Below, in pieces: positions 22,939 to 29,817 of a DNA stretch of 29,817 nucleotides. Origin of the DNA: Bacillota bacterium (GTDB lineage Bacteria; Bacillota; Clostridia; Christensenellales; CAG-138); assembly GCA_023416175.1 (NCBI GenBank), contig JAEZIE010000164.1:1-29817 (forward strand), in the 5' to 3' direction. Under the pieces are notes generated by a model, which worked only from the letters and a program-made list of their open reading frames with translations, was not told where the DNA came from and searched no databases. The translations under genes were made by a program, and so were the position numbers. Position 1 is the first letter of the stretch; each line of letters starts with the position of its first letter.

Positions 22939-23715
22939 TCAGATGGAAATTTCTATACGTACCCTGTCTGCGATCATGGCGATAAACTCTGCGTTTGTCG
23001 GTTTGCCCTTGAGATCGTCGATGGTGTAGCCAAAGTATTGGTTTAATATCTGGGCATTACCCCTTGCCCAGGCAACCTCTATCGCATTTCTTATTGCACG
23101 CTCCACCAGCGGGGGGCGTGTATTATATTGCCTTGAGATGTGTGGGTAAATATCCTTCGTCACAGCCACGGAGGAAGGATCCTTCGCTTCCACGGAATAC
23201 TGGATAGCGCTTCTCAAATAGTGGTAGCCTCTCAAATGCGCGGGTATGCCAACCGCGCGTATCTGACGGGTGATCTCCGCGTTCAACTCATCGTTGACAT
23301 GCTTTACGGGAAGGACGGGGGTCATTTGTCCAAGGTTTGTATCCGTAGCGCGCATTAGCTGCATAATGCGCGGTATGATATGTTCCGGTCCCATAGGTTT
23401 TACAAAACAGTATACCACATGGAGACTCTGCAGGTCCTGCAGAAGGCGGCTGTCCAAAAAAGCGGTGCATATGAACACGGCCGGACGGGTTTCGCTTTTC
23501 ATTAACTGAATGTTGCTCAAGACACTCAGCCCGTCCTGTACGGGCATCACGATATCCATCAACAGAACATCCACCTTTTGGGATGCAAGCGTCCCCAAAA
23601 TATCCTTGCCGCTGTGCACATAAGGAAGCACATGTATCGTTTCATAATTGCGGCAGAATTGTGCGATTTCTCCGCAGGTGGCTACGTCTCTATCCGCTAT
23701 GAGTAGATTCAACAA
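22939..23715 (-). CDS. spo0A: Sporulation master response regulator Spo0A
   Basis: 258-aa response regulator that, when phosphorylated, binds 0A boxes and commits the cell to sporulation. The receiver (about 1-122) keeps the phospho-acceptor D54 (LLMDIVMP), T84 (ICTAF) and K106 (FVKPMG). However, the acidic pocket reads ADRD (residues 7-10), where other Spo0A proteins have ADDN, so Arg9 replaces the usual metal-binding Asp. The effector domain (about 143-258) is well conserved, with GIPAHLRGYHYLR and the recognition helix RPPLVERAIRNAIEVAWARG. The start is TTG at 23715, backed by GGAGGTGA 8 bases upstream. It is the last gene after spoIVB (46-base gap) and converges on ispA. Confidence 0.96.
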   Translation of the reverse strand: MLNLLIADRDVATCGEIAQFCRNYETIHVLPYVHSGKDILGTLASQKVDVLLMDIVMPVQDGLSVLSNIQLMKSETRPAVFICTAFLDSRLLQDLQSLHVVYCFVKPMGPEHIIPRIMQLMRATDTNLGQMTPVLPVKHVNDELNAEITRQIRAVGIPAHLRGYHYLRSAIQYSVEAKDPSSVAVTKDIYPHISRQYNTRPPLVERAIRNAIEVAWARGNAQILNQYFGYTIDDLKGKPTNAEFIAMIADRVRIEISI

Positions 23716-23761
23716 GTGTGCGTCACCTCCGACCTACTTTATGATACCAAAAAATTACCAG

Positions 23762-25027
23762 TTATGCTATCTGCTGTTGCATCCATTGTGCATACATACA
23801 GTATCCTTTTGTAGGATCATTGATGAAAACATGCGTCACAACGCCAATCAGTTTCCCGTTTTGAATCAGCGGGCTGCCGCTCATGCCCTGTACAATACCG
23901 CCGGTCATTTGCATAAGTTTCGGGTCGGTAATTTCGATAACCATGCCCTTTGGTGCAGGACTTTCTTGGGGATTGAGCTTGATCACGTTGCAGGAATACG
24001 CCTTGATGCCTTCGTCATTGAGCGTGGTCAAAAGCTGGGCAGGGCCAAGTTGGACTTCCTCGGGATACGCCATGGGCAGCCCTTCTGGGAAGAGCGCGTT
24101 GAAATAATCCTTATACATTCGCCCGTATATGCCATATTGGCTATTGGTTTCGATTGTGCCAAGCGGCAGGCTGGCCTCGCCAAATTCACCCCGAATTTCG
24201 CCCGGTTCCCCCTGTGCACCCTGTACAATATCCACGATATTGGACTGCACGATTTCTCCGTCGCGCACAGTCAGGCTTTGTCTTGTATCCACATCGGTAA
24301 TGGCATGTCCAAGCGCAGCGTACCATTTGGAAGCAGGATCGTAGAAGGATAGGGTGCCAACGCCCGCTGTGCTATCACGCACCCACATACCCATGCGGTA
24401 CTTGCCTTCAGCCGGGTCGAGTGCAGGCCTCAGATCCATGGTCATTTTCTGTCCGCCACGTATGATGGAAAGGGTAACCTTATCCTGGCTTTCATTGCAG
24501 ATCTGCTTGAGATGTGCAGCGTCTTTGATTTCTATTCCGTTTGCTTTTTCAATGAGGTCTCCGGCCTGAATGCCTGCCGAAGCGGCCGGGCTTGCTTCCT
24601 GCCCGTCCGAAAGCGTAATGGAGGCGATGCCTACCACCAAAGCGCCGCGCGTATGTAGCGTCACCCCGATCGAGGTGCCGCCGGGAACAAGCATGATTTC
24701 ATCGCGTACATGAATATTGATCTGTTTTACGGGAATGACGCCCAGAAGACGGATAGTCAGGTGGGAGGTATGTCCGCCGGAACCGATTGCTTCGGCAAGC
24801 GTTTCGTCTTCATAGCTGGATACGCCGATGGTGTCGTCATCGGAAAATGCACTGAAGATGTCGTTTGAGCCAAGTGGCAGGGAATAGGACGTACCTGCCT
24901 GCACGTGAATATCCTCCGAGAGCTTGCGCAGGGAGGACAGCGGTTCCATATAATTGAACGTTAAGATTGCTGCACAAAGTACTATGCCGAACGCCTTAGA
25001 AAGGAACGGCGCAAAGTCCTTTTTCAA
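23762..25027 (-). CDS. spoIVB: SpoIVB serine peptidase (stage IV sporulation, S55)
   Basis: Forespore-secreted protease that triggers SpoIVFB and hence sigma-K activation in Bacillus. 421 aa from a TTG at 25027, chosen because GAGGTG (25034-25039) is 6 bases upstream. The GTG at 25036 (424 aa) lies inside that site. There is one N-terminal membrane segment (about 8-26). A PDZ domain (about 127-205) carries ASAGIQAGDLIEKANG. The S55 protease domain has its catalytic His in ALGHAITD (H241) and its Ser in QGMSGSPL (S385). An exact sigma-G-type promoter lies 50-75 bases upstream, consistent with forespore expression. The neighbours recN and spo0A are conserved in Firmicutes. Confidence 0.95.
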   Translation of the reverse strand: MKKDFAPFLSKAFGIVLCAAILTFNYMEPLSSLRKLSEDIHVQAGTSYSLPLGSNDIFSAFSDDDTIGVSSYEDETLAEAIGSGGHTSHLTIRLLGVIPVKQINIHVRDEIMLVPGGTSIGVTLHTRGALVVGIASITLSDGQEASPAASAGIQAGDLIEKANGIEIKDAAHLKQICNESQDKVTLSIIRGGQKMTMDLRPALDPAEGKYRMGMWVRDSTAGVGTLSFYDPASKWYAALGHAITDVDTRQSLTVRDGEIVQSNIVDIVQGAQGEPGEIRGEFGEASLPLGTIETNSQYGIYGRMYKDYFNALFPEGLPMAYPEEVQLGPAQLLTTLNDEGIKAYSCNVIKLNPQESPAPKGMVIEITDPKLMQMTGGIVQGMSGSPLIQNGKLIGVVTHVFINDPTKGYCMYAQWMQQQIA

Positions 25028-25075
25028 ATCAAACACCTCATATATTCATCAATCGCTCTAAAAGAGCATCAGTTT

Positions 25076-25105
25076 TATGATGAACATTGAGCCGTATGTC
25101 TATGC
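25076..25105 (-). promoter_or_regulatory. Sigma-G-type promoter for spoIVB
   Basis: On the minus strand GCATA (25101-25105) and CATCATA (25076-25082) are separated by 18 bases. This exactly fits the Bacillus sigma-G pattern GHATR-N18-CATNHTA. The start would be near 25069, giving a leader of about 42 bases with a small stem (GCTCT/AGAGC, 25055-25067) before the ribosome site. spoIVB is a forespore gene in Bacillus. Confidence 0.6.
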
Positions 25106-25156
25106 CCATTTAGACGGTATTTGATTTGTTTAATTCAGGGATTCGTACCAGTCAGG

Positions 25157-26833
25157 TCATATGTGTGAGAGTTCCAGGAGTTCTTTTGCGTGTGCCATCG
25201 CGCGGATATCCGTTTGCTTTGCCCCCATGATGCGTGCGATTTCCGCAATACGCTCTTCATGGGACAATTCTCGCACCATAGAAGTCGTCTTTCCGCCTTC
25301 TTCCAGCTTTTCAACCAAAAAATGAACATCTGCCATAGAGGCGATTTGGGGAAGGTGCGTGATGCACAATATCTGATGCTCGCGGGAAATCTGGCGCATC
25401 TTTTGGCCGACGGCGGTTGCGATATGGCCGCTGATTCCGGTATCAATTTCATCAAAAATCACAGTGGGTATACTGCCCATGTGTATGGTTTTGAATGCAA
25501 GCATGATGCGTGAAAGTTCGCCGCCGGAAGCCACGCGCTGTAAAGGTTTGACAGGTTCGCCAGCGTTGGTAGAAAGCAGGAATTCGGCACGCGCAAGGCC
25601 ATCCATTGAAAGCGTCCCTTCTGCAAGGGGTTCCAATGCAACTTCAAATTGCGCTTTTTCCATGCCCAGTGCCTTTAGTTCCGCGATAAGACGTTCAGAA
25701 AAACGGAATGCTGCGGATTTTCTTGCTTCCATCAAAAGCGATGCGGCTTCTTTATACTGCGTCTTGCAAACAGATAAAGACTGTTCCAGCTTCTCTTTTC
25801 GCGCGTCGTTCTGCACAAGGGCGTCGTATTCTTCCTGCGCCTTATTTAAAAACGCGAGCATCTCTTCTATGCTGCCGCCATATTTGCGCTTCAAGGAATG
25901 GATGCGCCCAAGCCTAGCTTCCACTTCAATGAGAAGCTCGGGTTGAAACTCAAAATTGGCCTTGAGATCGCGCAGGAAATATGCGATGTCCTCCATCGCA
26001 TAATAAGCGTCCTGCAGACGGTTACAGGCGTCCTGATAATCGGCGTGGTAGCCTGCAATGCCTGAAAGTTCCCGAATTGCGGCGGTTGCTCCATTGAGCG
26101 CGCCGACTTCTTCCCCAAAGAGCAGGACATAACTATTTTCAAGCGCGGAAATAATGGCCTGGGCGTTACTCAGGCGCTTGAGTTGGGCATCAAGCTCCGC
26201 TTCTTCGCCCGGCTGTAGCCTGGCATCCGAAATCTCCTGAATCTGATATCGCAGCAAATCCATGCGCCGCAGCCGTTCCTGCTCGGAAGGGAAGCCCGCA
26301 TGCAATTCTTTTAGAATACTTTGGTGTTGTAGAAAAATCTTTTCGACCTGCTGCGAAAGGGGAGAGATGGCATTCTTATCAAACGCGTCCAAATACCCAA
26401 GATGGGAAGAGACGTCAAGCAGCGATTGGTGTTCATGCTGCCCATGGATGTCCACAAGCAGATCAGTTACGGTCTTGAGGGAAGATAGGTTGACGAGCGT
26501 ACCGTTTATCCGGCATACGCTTTTGCCGCTGATGTTGAGTTCTCGGCTGATGATGAGATTGTCTTCGGCCTGATGCTCTACTCCGAGCTCCTCCAGTCTT
26601 TCCAACACATCGGGCGAACGGCTGACATCAAACGAAGCTTCCACAAACGCCTTCTCCGCGCCAGACTTTATGAGGTCGCGGTTGGCCCGCTCGCCCAGCA
26701 CAAAATTTACGGCGTCAATAATAATGGACTTACCGGCACCAGTTTCGCCGGTAAGCACATGAAAGCCTGTTGAAAACGAAAGCTCCAATCGTTCGATCAG
26801 AGCGATGTTTTTGATGCTTAAGGTTTGCAGCAT
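25157..26833 (-). CDS. recN: DNA repair protein RecN
   Basis: 558-aa SMC-like ATPase recruited early to double-strand breaks. The N-terminal Walker A is GETGAGKS (29-36) within the RecN opening IKNIALIERLELSF. Two long coiled-coil stretches (about 150-370) separate it from the C-terminal ATPase half, which has the ABC signature VASGGELSRIML and Walker B VIFDEIDTGISG. GAGGGG precedes the ATG. It follows argR by 36 bases, as is standard (argR-recN), and precedes spoIVB. The length is normal. Confidence 0.97.
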   Translation of the reverse strand: MLQTLSIKNIALIERLELSFSTGFHVLTGETGAGKSIIIDAVNFVLGERANRDLIKSGAEKAFVEASFDVSRSPDVLERLEELGVEHQAEDNLIISRELNISGKSVCRINGTLVNLSSLKTVTDLLVDIHGQHEHQSLLDVSSHLGYLDAFDKNAISPLSQQVEKIFLQHQSILKELHAGFPSEQERLRRMDLLRYQIQEISDARLQPGEEAELDAQLKRLSNAQAIISALENSYVLLFGEEVGALNGATAAIRELSGIAGYHADYQDACNRLQDAYYAMEDIAYFLRDLKANFEFQPELLIEVEARLGRIHSLKRKYGGSIEEMLAFLNKAQEEYDALVQNDARKEKLEQSLSVCKTQYKEAASLLMEARKSAAFRFSERLIAELKALGMEKAQFEVALEPLAEGTLSMDGLARAEFLLSTNAGEPVKPLQRVASGGELSRIMLAFKTIHMGSIPTVIFDEIDTGISGHIATAVGQKMRQISREHQILCITHLPQIASMADVHFLVEKLEEGGKTTSMVRELSHEERIAEIARIMGAKQTDIRAMAHAKELLELSHI

Positions 26834-26869
26834 GTGCCCCTCAATTGCATGTCCATAGTAACCGTTGCG

Positions 26870-27319
26870 CTATTTGAGCATCGTCTGGAAGCGTTTAATC
26901 ATTTCAGGTACAATTTTATTGTCCTTGATGGCGATAAATATTGTATTGTCCCCGGCGATGGTGCCTGCAATTTCGCTCCACTTCATGGAGTCAACCGCTT
27001 CGGCGGCGGCGCTGGCGCTGCCCGTGATGGTTTTGATTACAATCAAATTGCCGGCAGATGTGATATTGACCACGGATTGTGAGAAAATGCGGATGAACCG
27101 CTCCTGCAGGCCGGTTTCCGCCTTATCCACCGTTGCGTATTTATAGGAACCGTTTTCGGAAAGCGCTTTTATTAGCCGTAACTCTTTGATGTCGCGCGAA
27201 ACGGTAGCCTGCGTAACGACATAATTATGACGCCTCAAATGTTCAGCAAGCTCGTCTTGTGTTTCAATATCGTATTGATCGATCAATTCCAGGATCATTG
27301 CGTGTCTGGCTGCTTTCAT
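26870..27319 (-). CDS. argR: Arginine repressor ArgR
   Basis: 149-aa hexameric regulator that senses arginine and controls its synthesis and breakdown. The N-terminal winged helix (about 1-70) contains ATVSRDIKELRLIK with the Ser-Arg DNA-contact pair. The C-terminal domain (80-149) has GTIAGDNTIFIAI, with the Asp that binds arginine. A GGGGGTAT site precedes the ATG. It lies 48 bases after nadK and just before recN. No arginine genes are in the window, so it acts in trans. Confidence 0.96.
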   Translation of the reverse strand: MKAARHAMILELIDQYDIETQDELAEHLRRHNYVVTQATVSRDIKELRLIKALSENGSYKYATVDKAETGLQERFIRIFSQSVVNITSAGNLIVIKTITGSASAAAEAVDSMKWSEIAGTIAGDNTIFIAIKDNKIVPEMIKRFQTMLK

Positions 27320-27367
27320 TACTATACCCCCGCATAAAGCCGCACCGAAAAAGCCCCTCCGGCACGA

Positions 27368-28168
27368 TCAACTTAATTTTTGTTTGATTAGGCTATATAA
27401 ATTATGCGCTCCCACACGCAAAAACTTTGCCTGATTACTCGACTTGGTGACAAGGATTTGATCGTCCATGTTCACGTCCATGATCCTTTGTCCATCCGCA
27501 TACAGAATCCCGTTGCTTTTCATGCGAAGCTCAATTTGAGCCTCAGGTGCCGTGACAATAGGCCTTACCAGTAGGGAATGCGGGCAAACGGGGACAAGGA
27601 TACATGCTTCCAGACCTGGCGCAATAATCGGACCGCCTACAGATATGGAATATGCGGTGGATCCGGTGGGCGTACTTACAATCATGCCATCGCAGAATAC
27701 GGTTCCCGCGTCTTCACCATCAATGCTCATACCGATATGAGCCACCCCGGAAAAAACCGGCTTATAAAGCACCACATCGTTGAGGCAATCGCAGACCTTA
27801 GTACCGTTTACACTGCAGGCAATCATCATGCGGCGCTCGATTGTGAGCAAGCCTTCACGGTAGCTCTTAAGAGCTGCACCAAACTCGTCCGGCTGAATCT
27901 CACTCAAAAACCCGACACGGCCAAGATTCACGCCTAAAATGGGCAAATCATGCGCAACCGCAATGGGAACGGCATTCAATATGGTACCGTCTCCGCCAAA
28001 TGCGGCAATAAAATCCGTATTCTCAAAAACGGAAAGAGGTTCTATCGCAAACGGATCGATTTCTATACAGGAAAAGCCTTGCTCCTGTGCGATGCACATC
28101 GCTTCGTTACGAACCGATATGGCATTTGCTTTATCGGTATTTGTAACAAATACGATTTTGTGTTCCAC
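27368..28168 (-). CDS. nadK: NAD kinase
   Basis: ATP- or polyphosphate-dependent kinase making NADP+ from NAD+. Family motifs are AFGGDGTIL, LGVNLGRVGFLSEI and DGMIVSTPTGSTAYS. 266 aa from the GTG at 28168, which has GAGGT 4-5 bases upstream. The frame is open to another GTG at 28210 (280 aa). That one would be only about 7 bases from the predicted transcription start of the TTGAAA/TATAAT promoter, so the shorter form (beginning MEHKIVFVTN, as expected for this family) is preferred. It lies between tlyA and argR in conserved order. Confidence 0.93.
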   Translation of the reverse strand: MEHKIVFVTNTDKANAISVRNEAMCIAQEQGFSCIEIDPFAIEPLSVFENTDFIAAFGGDGTILNAVPIAVAHDLPILGVNLGRVGFLSEIQPDEFGAALKSYREGLLTIERRMMIACSVNGTKVCDCLNDVVLYKPVFSGVAHIGMSIDGEDAGTVFCDGMIVSTPTGSTAYSISVGGPIIAPGLEACILVPVCPHSLLVRPIVTAPEAQIELRMKSNGILYADGQRIMDVNMDDQILVTKSSNQAKFLRVGAHNLYSLIKQKLS

Positions 28169-28223
28169 AGATACCTCGCAATTCTTCCACAAATCTCTTT
28201 TATTTGACACGGTCTCTTCCTGT

Positions 28224-28253
28224 ATTATAGCCGCATAACTCTGTATATTTCAA
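28224..28253 (-). promoter_or_regulatory. Sigma-A promoter for nadK
   Basis: On the minus strand TTGAAA (28248-28253) and TATAAT (28224-28229) are spaced by 18 bases. The predicted start near 28217 favours the GTG at 28168 as the nadK start. Confidence 0.7.
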
Positions 28254-28300
28254 GTAGAATATGCCCTTTTTCAATTTATTTTGGGATGGATTTCCATATA

Positions 28301-29107
28301 TCAATGAATGAGAGAATTGTGGGCAAGCGTTGTCGTATCATTGACAAGTTCTCTTAGAGAAAATGGCAGTTCGCTTGGGACAGTACCCTTCTTCAATAAA
28401 GCAAGGAACTCGATATTTCCCTTGGGGCCGGTGATAGGGGAAAAGGAAAGACCGCATAGAGAAAATCCAAAACCCGCCGCTTGTTCGATCACGTGCAGAC
28501 ATACATCCCGGTGAACGGAAATGTCGCGGACCACACCATGCTTGCCGACTTCCGCGCGCCCGGCCTCAAATTGCGGTTTAATTAAGGCAACGACATATGC
28601 CTCATCCGTCAGGCAGGCATAAAGAGGCTCCAATATGAGCCGCAGGGAGATAAAAGATACGTCAATGCTGGCAAAAGCAGGCGGCGGGTTAAACCAATTT
28701 GGCTGCATGTTGCGCGCATTCGTACGTTCCATCACCACAACGCGCGGATCATTTCTCAGCTTCCAGTCCAGCTGTCCATATCCAACGTCCAGCGCATAAA
28801 CTTTTTGTGCGCCATGCTGGAGCATACAGTCCGTAAATCCCCCGGTGGAAGCCCCGATATCCGCGGCAACAAGTCCATCTAAATCCAATTGAAAAATGGA
28901 AACGGCCTTTTCTAGCTTGAGCCCGCCCCGGCTTACGAAGGGTACTGGATCTTCCGCAATGGCAATCACAGCGTTTTCCTTGACTTCCATGCCCGATTTT
29001 TGGGCCGGTTTTCCATCCACAGAGACTTTTCCCGCCATAATGAGGGAGCGGGCTTTTTCACGGCTTTGCGTAAGCCCTTGCTCGAACATCATACTGTCCA
29101 GTCTCAT
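28301..29107 (-). CDS. tlyA: TlyA family rRNA methyltransferase (2'-O-ribose)
   Basis: 268-aa ribosomal RNA (cytidine-2'-O)-methyltransferase, often mislabelled haemolysin A. The N-terminal S4 RNA-binding domain (about 1-60; TQSREKARSLIMAGKVSVDG) is followed by an FtsJ-like Rossmann domain with the SAM site AADIGASTGGFTDCML. Catalytic-type residues lie in ALDVGYGQLDWKLR and ALIKPQFEAG. The start is the ATG at 29107, with GGAG about 11 bases upstream. The frame is open to an ATG at 29152, but that lies at the predicted transcription start and gives a non-family N-terminus. It is the first gene of the tlyA-nadK-argR-recN-spoIVB-spo0A block. Confidence 0.94.
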   Translation of the reverse strand: MRLDSMMFEQGLTQSREKARSLIMAGKVSVDGKPAQKSGMEVKENAVIAIAEDPVPFVSRGGLKLEKAVSIFQLDLDGLVAADIGASTGGFTDCMLQHGAQKVYALDVGYGQLDWKLRNDPRVVVMERTNARNMQPNWFNPPPAFASIDVSFISLRLILEPLYACLTDEAYVVALIKPQFEAGRAEVGKHGVVRDISVHRDVCLHVIEQAAGFGFSLCGLSFSPITGPKGNIEFLALLKKGTVPSELPFSLRELVNDTTTLAHNSLIH

Positions 29108-29164
29108 CGCATGTACCGCTCCATTCTTTATCGGCATTTTTACACCGATCATTATCGAATGACA

Positions 29165-29193
29165 ATTTTATCATGTTTTTTCCTCACTTTCAA
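29165..29193 (-). promoter_or_regulatory. Sigma-A promoter for tlyA
   Basis: On the minus strand TTGAAA (29188-29193) and TAAAAT (29165-29170) are spaced by 17 bases, with TGA giving an extended -10 (TGATAAAAT). The expected start is near 29158, about 50 bases before the chosen tlyA ATG. Confidence 0.75.
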
Positions 29194-29234
29194 GCAACGT
29201 AGGCAGTTGGCGAAGTGCTCAGGCTGTCTCCAAA

Positions 29235-29263
29235 GACTATTCCCTGTACAAGCCGCATATATC
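29235..29263 (+). promoter_or_regulatory. Sigma-E-like promoter upstream of the SpoIIM-like gene
   Basis: GACTATT (29235-29241) matches the sigma-E -35 KMATATT at six of seven positions. CATATATC (29256-29263) matches the -10 CATACAHT at six of eight, with the standard 14-base spacer. spoIIM is sigma-E dependent in Bacillus, so the position is sensible, but the match is imperfect. Confidence 0.4.
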
Positions 29264-29293
29264 TTTCCATGAAGGATGGTGTGGGCTTTGGAA

Positions 29294-29817
29294 ATGACGT
29301 TTCTTGCGGTGCGGGCAAAGCTGATTTCTTATGTGAAGGAGAACTTTGGCGCGCTTTGCGTGTTCCTGTTCCTGTTTGTGGCGGGGAACGCAGCCGGCAT
29401 CCGGATTATACAGGAGGCAGATAAGGAGCAGGTTGCCGCTATGCTTATGGGCCTACCGCTGCTTCTGCGCGAGGGCGGCGTGCCCTGGCTTGTTTTTTTC
29501 ACAATGTCCCTGTTTACCAATATCCTGTTCGCGGGGTTACTCTATCTTTCAGGGCTATGGGTTTTTACCTGTGTGCTGCTGATACCGGGCGTATTGCTTC
29601 GTTCCATTTACCTTGGAGCCGCAATGGGAACAGCCATCTCCGCCTGGCCTGACGCCGTATCTATTTGGCTGCTGATTATGCTTCAGCTTGAGTCCGCAAC
29701 CCTGATGCCTCCCTTTATAAAAATGAGCGTGCTTGCTCAAAACCAAATGACCGGTATCGTGCAAACCAAGCTGAAGCTTAACAGCAAAGCGGAGGATGTC
29801 GGAACCTATACCAGAAA
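29294..29817 (+). CDS. SpoIIM-like sporulation membrane protein (3' partial)
   Basis: 174 visible residues, still open at the window end. The protein is strongly hydrophobic, with helices at about 16-33, 58-85, 88-108 and 115-135. This fits the multi-helix SpoIIM/DUF95 family, which in Bacillus works with SpoIID and SpoIIP in septal peptidoglycan removal during engulfment. The identification rests on topology, weak sequence resemblance and context: a SpoIIM gene lies near the spo0A cluster in many Clostridia. The start could be the ATG at 29294 or the in-frame TTG at 29288. Neither has a strong ribosome site. A sigma-E-like promoter upstream supports a sporulation role. It could instead be another polytopic membrane protein. 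Confidence 0.5.
   Translation, partial: MTFLAVRAKLISYVKENFGALCVFLFLFVAGNAAGIRIIQEADKEQVAAMLMGLPLLLREGGVPWLVFFTMSLFTNILFAGLLYLSGLWVFTCVLLIPGVLLRSIYLGAAMGTAISAWPDAVSIWLLIMLQLESATLMPPFIKMSVLAQNQMTGIVQTKLKLNSKAEDVGTYTR

Noticed and set aside
27320..27367. Terminator-like sequence between nadK and argR
   Set aside because: The G-rich and T-rich pieces do not form a stable stem followed by a T-tract.

Overview
The window is about 30 kb of chromosome from an endospore-forming Firmicute. The class is most likely Clostridia: a full spoIIIA operon, spo0A, spoIVB and a SpoIIM-like gene occur together with Asp23/AmaP, NusB and a dgt-dnaG-rpoD cluster. GC content looks moderate (roughly half), and many starts are TTG or GTG with strong GGAGG-type ribosome binding sites. 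The genus cannot be fixed from the sequence. There are no rRNA or tRNA genes, no CRISPR array and no intact mobile element. It is mostly a core, vertically inherited region.

Layout. 1-1523 (+): the 3' part of a cysteine desulfurase overlapping a TtcA-family tRNA thiolation enzyme. 1577-3864 (-): a zinc-ribbon membrane protein and a VanW-family protein, each with its own terminator. 4145-6070 (+): glutamine-dependent NAD synthetase with a clear sigma-A promoter. 6071-6474: the only gene-free stretch over 300 bases. It holds a highly structured palindromic element of about 185 bp flanked by two hairpins. 6475-10491 (+): dgt, dnaG and rpoD, the conserved replication/transcription initiation cluster, ended by tandem terminators. 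10595-12525 (-): a GntR/FCD regulator followed by a solitary beta-class DNA methyltransferase. Their promoter carries a good Spo0A-box match. 12732-17534 (+): spoIIIAA to spoIIIAH, the mother-cell side of the forespore feeding-tube complex. 17667-22929 (+): asp23, amaP, a DUF2273 protein, nusB, folD, xseA, xseB and ispA. 22939-29107 (-): tlyA, nadK, argR, recN, spoIVB and spo0A. 29294-end (+): a SpoIIM-like membrane protein cut by the window edge.

How it fits together. Sporulation genes for entry (Spo0A), mother-cell engulfment and channel functions (SpoIIIA, SpoIIM-like) and forespore-to-mother-cell signalling (SpoIVB) are interleaved with housekeeping genes for isoprenoid, folate, NAD, arginine regulation and DNA repair, as in many Clostridia. 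Relative to the usual collinear order, the tlyA-to-spo0A block is inverted and no dxs follows ispA.

The points most worth following up are these: an Arg in the acidic pocket of the Spo0A receiver; a SpoIIIAF lacking its soluble ring domain; the putative Spo0A-controlled gntR-methyltransferase unit divergent from spoIIIA; and the structured element at 6150-6336. No wholly new multi-gene system was recognised.
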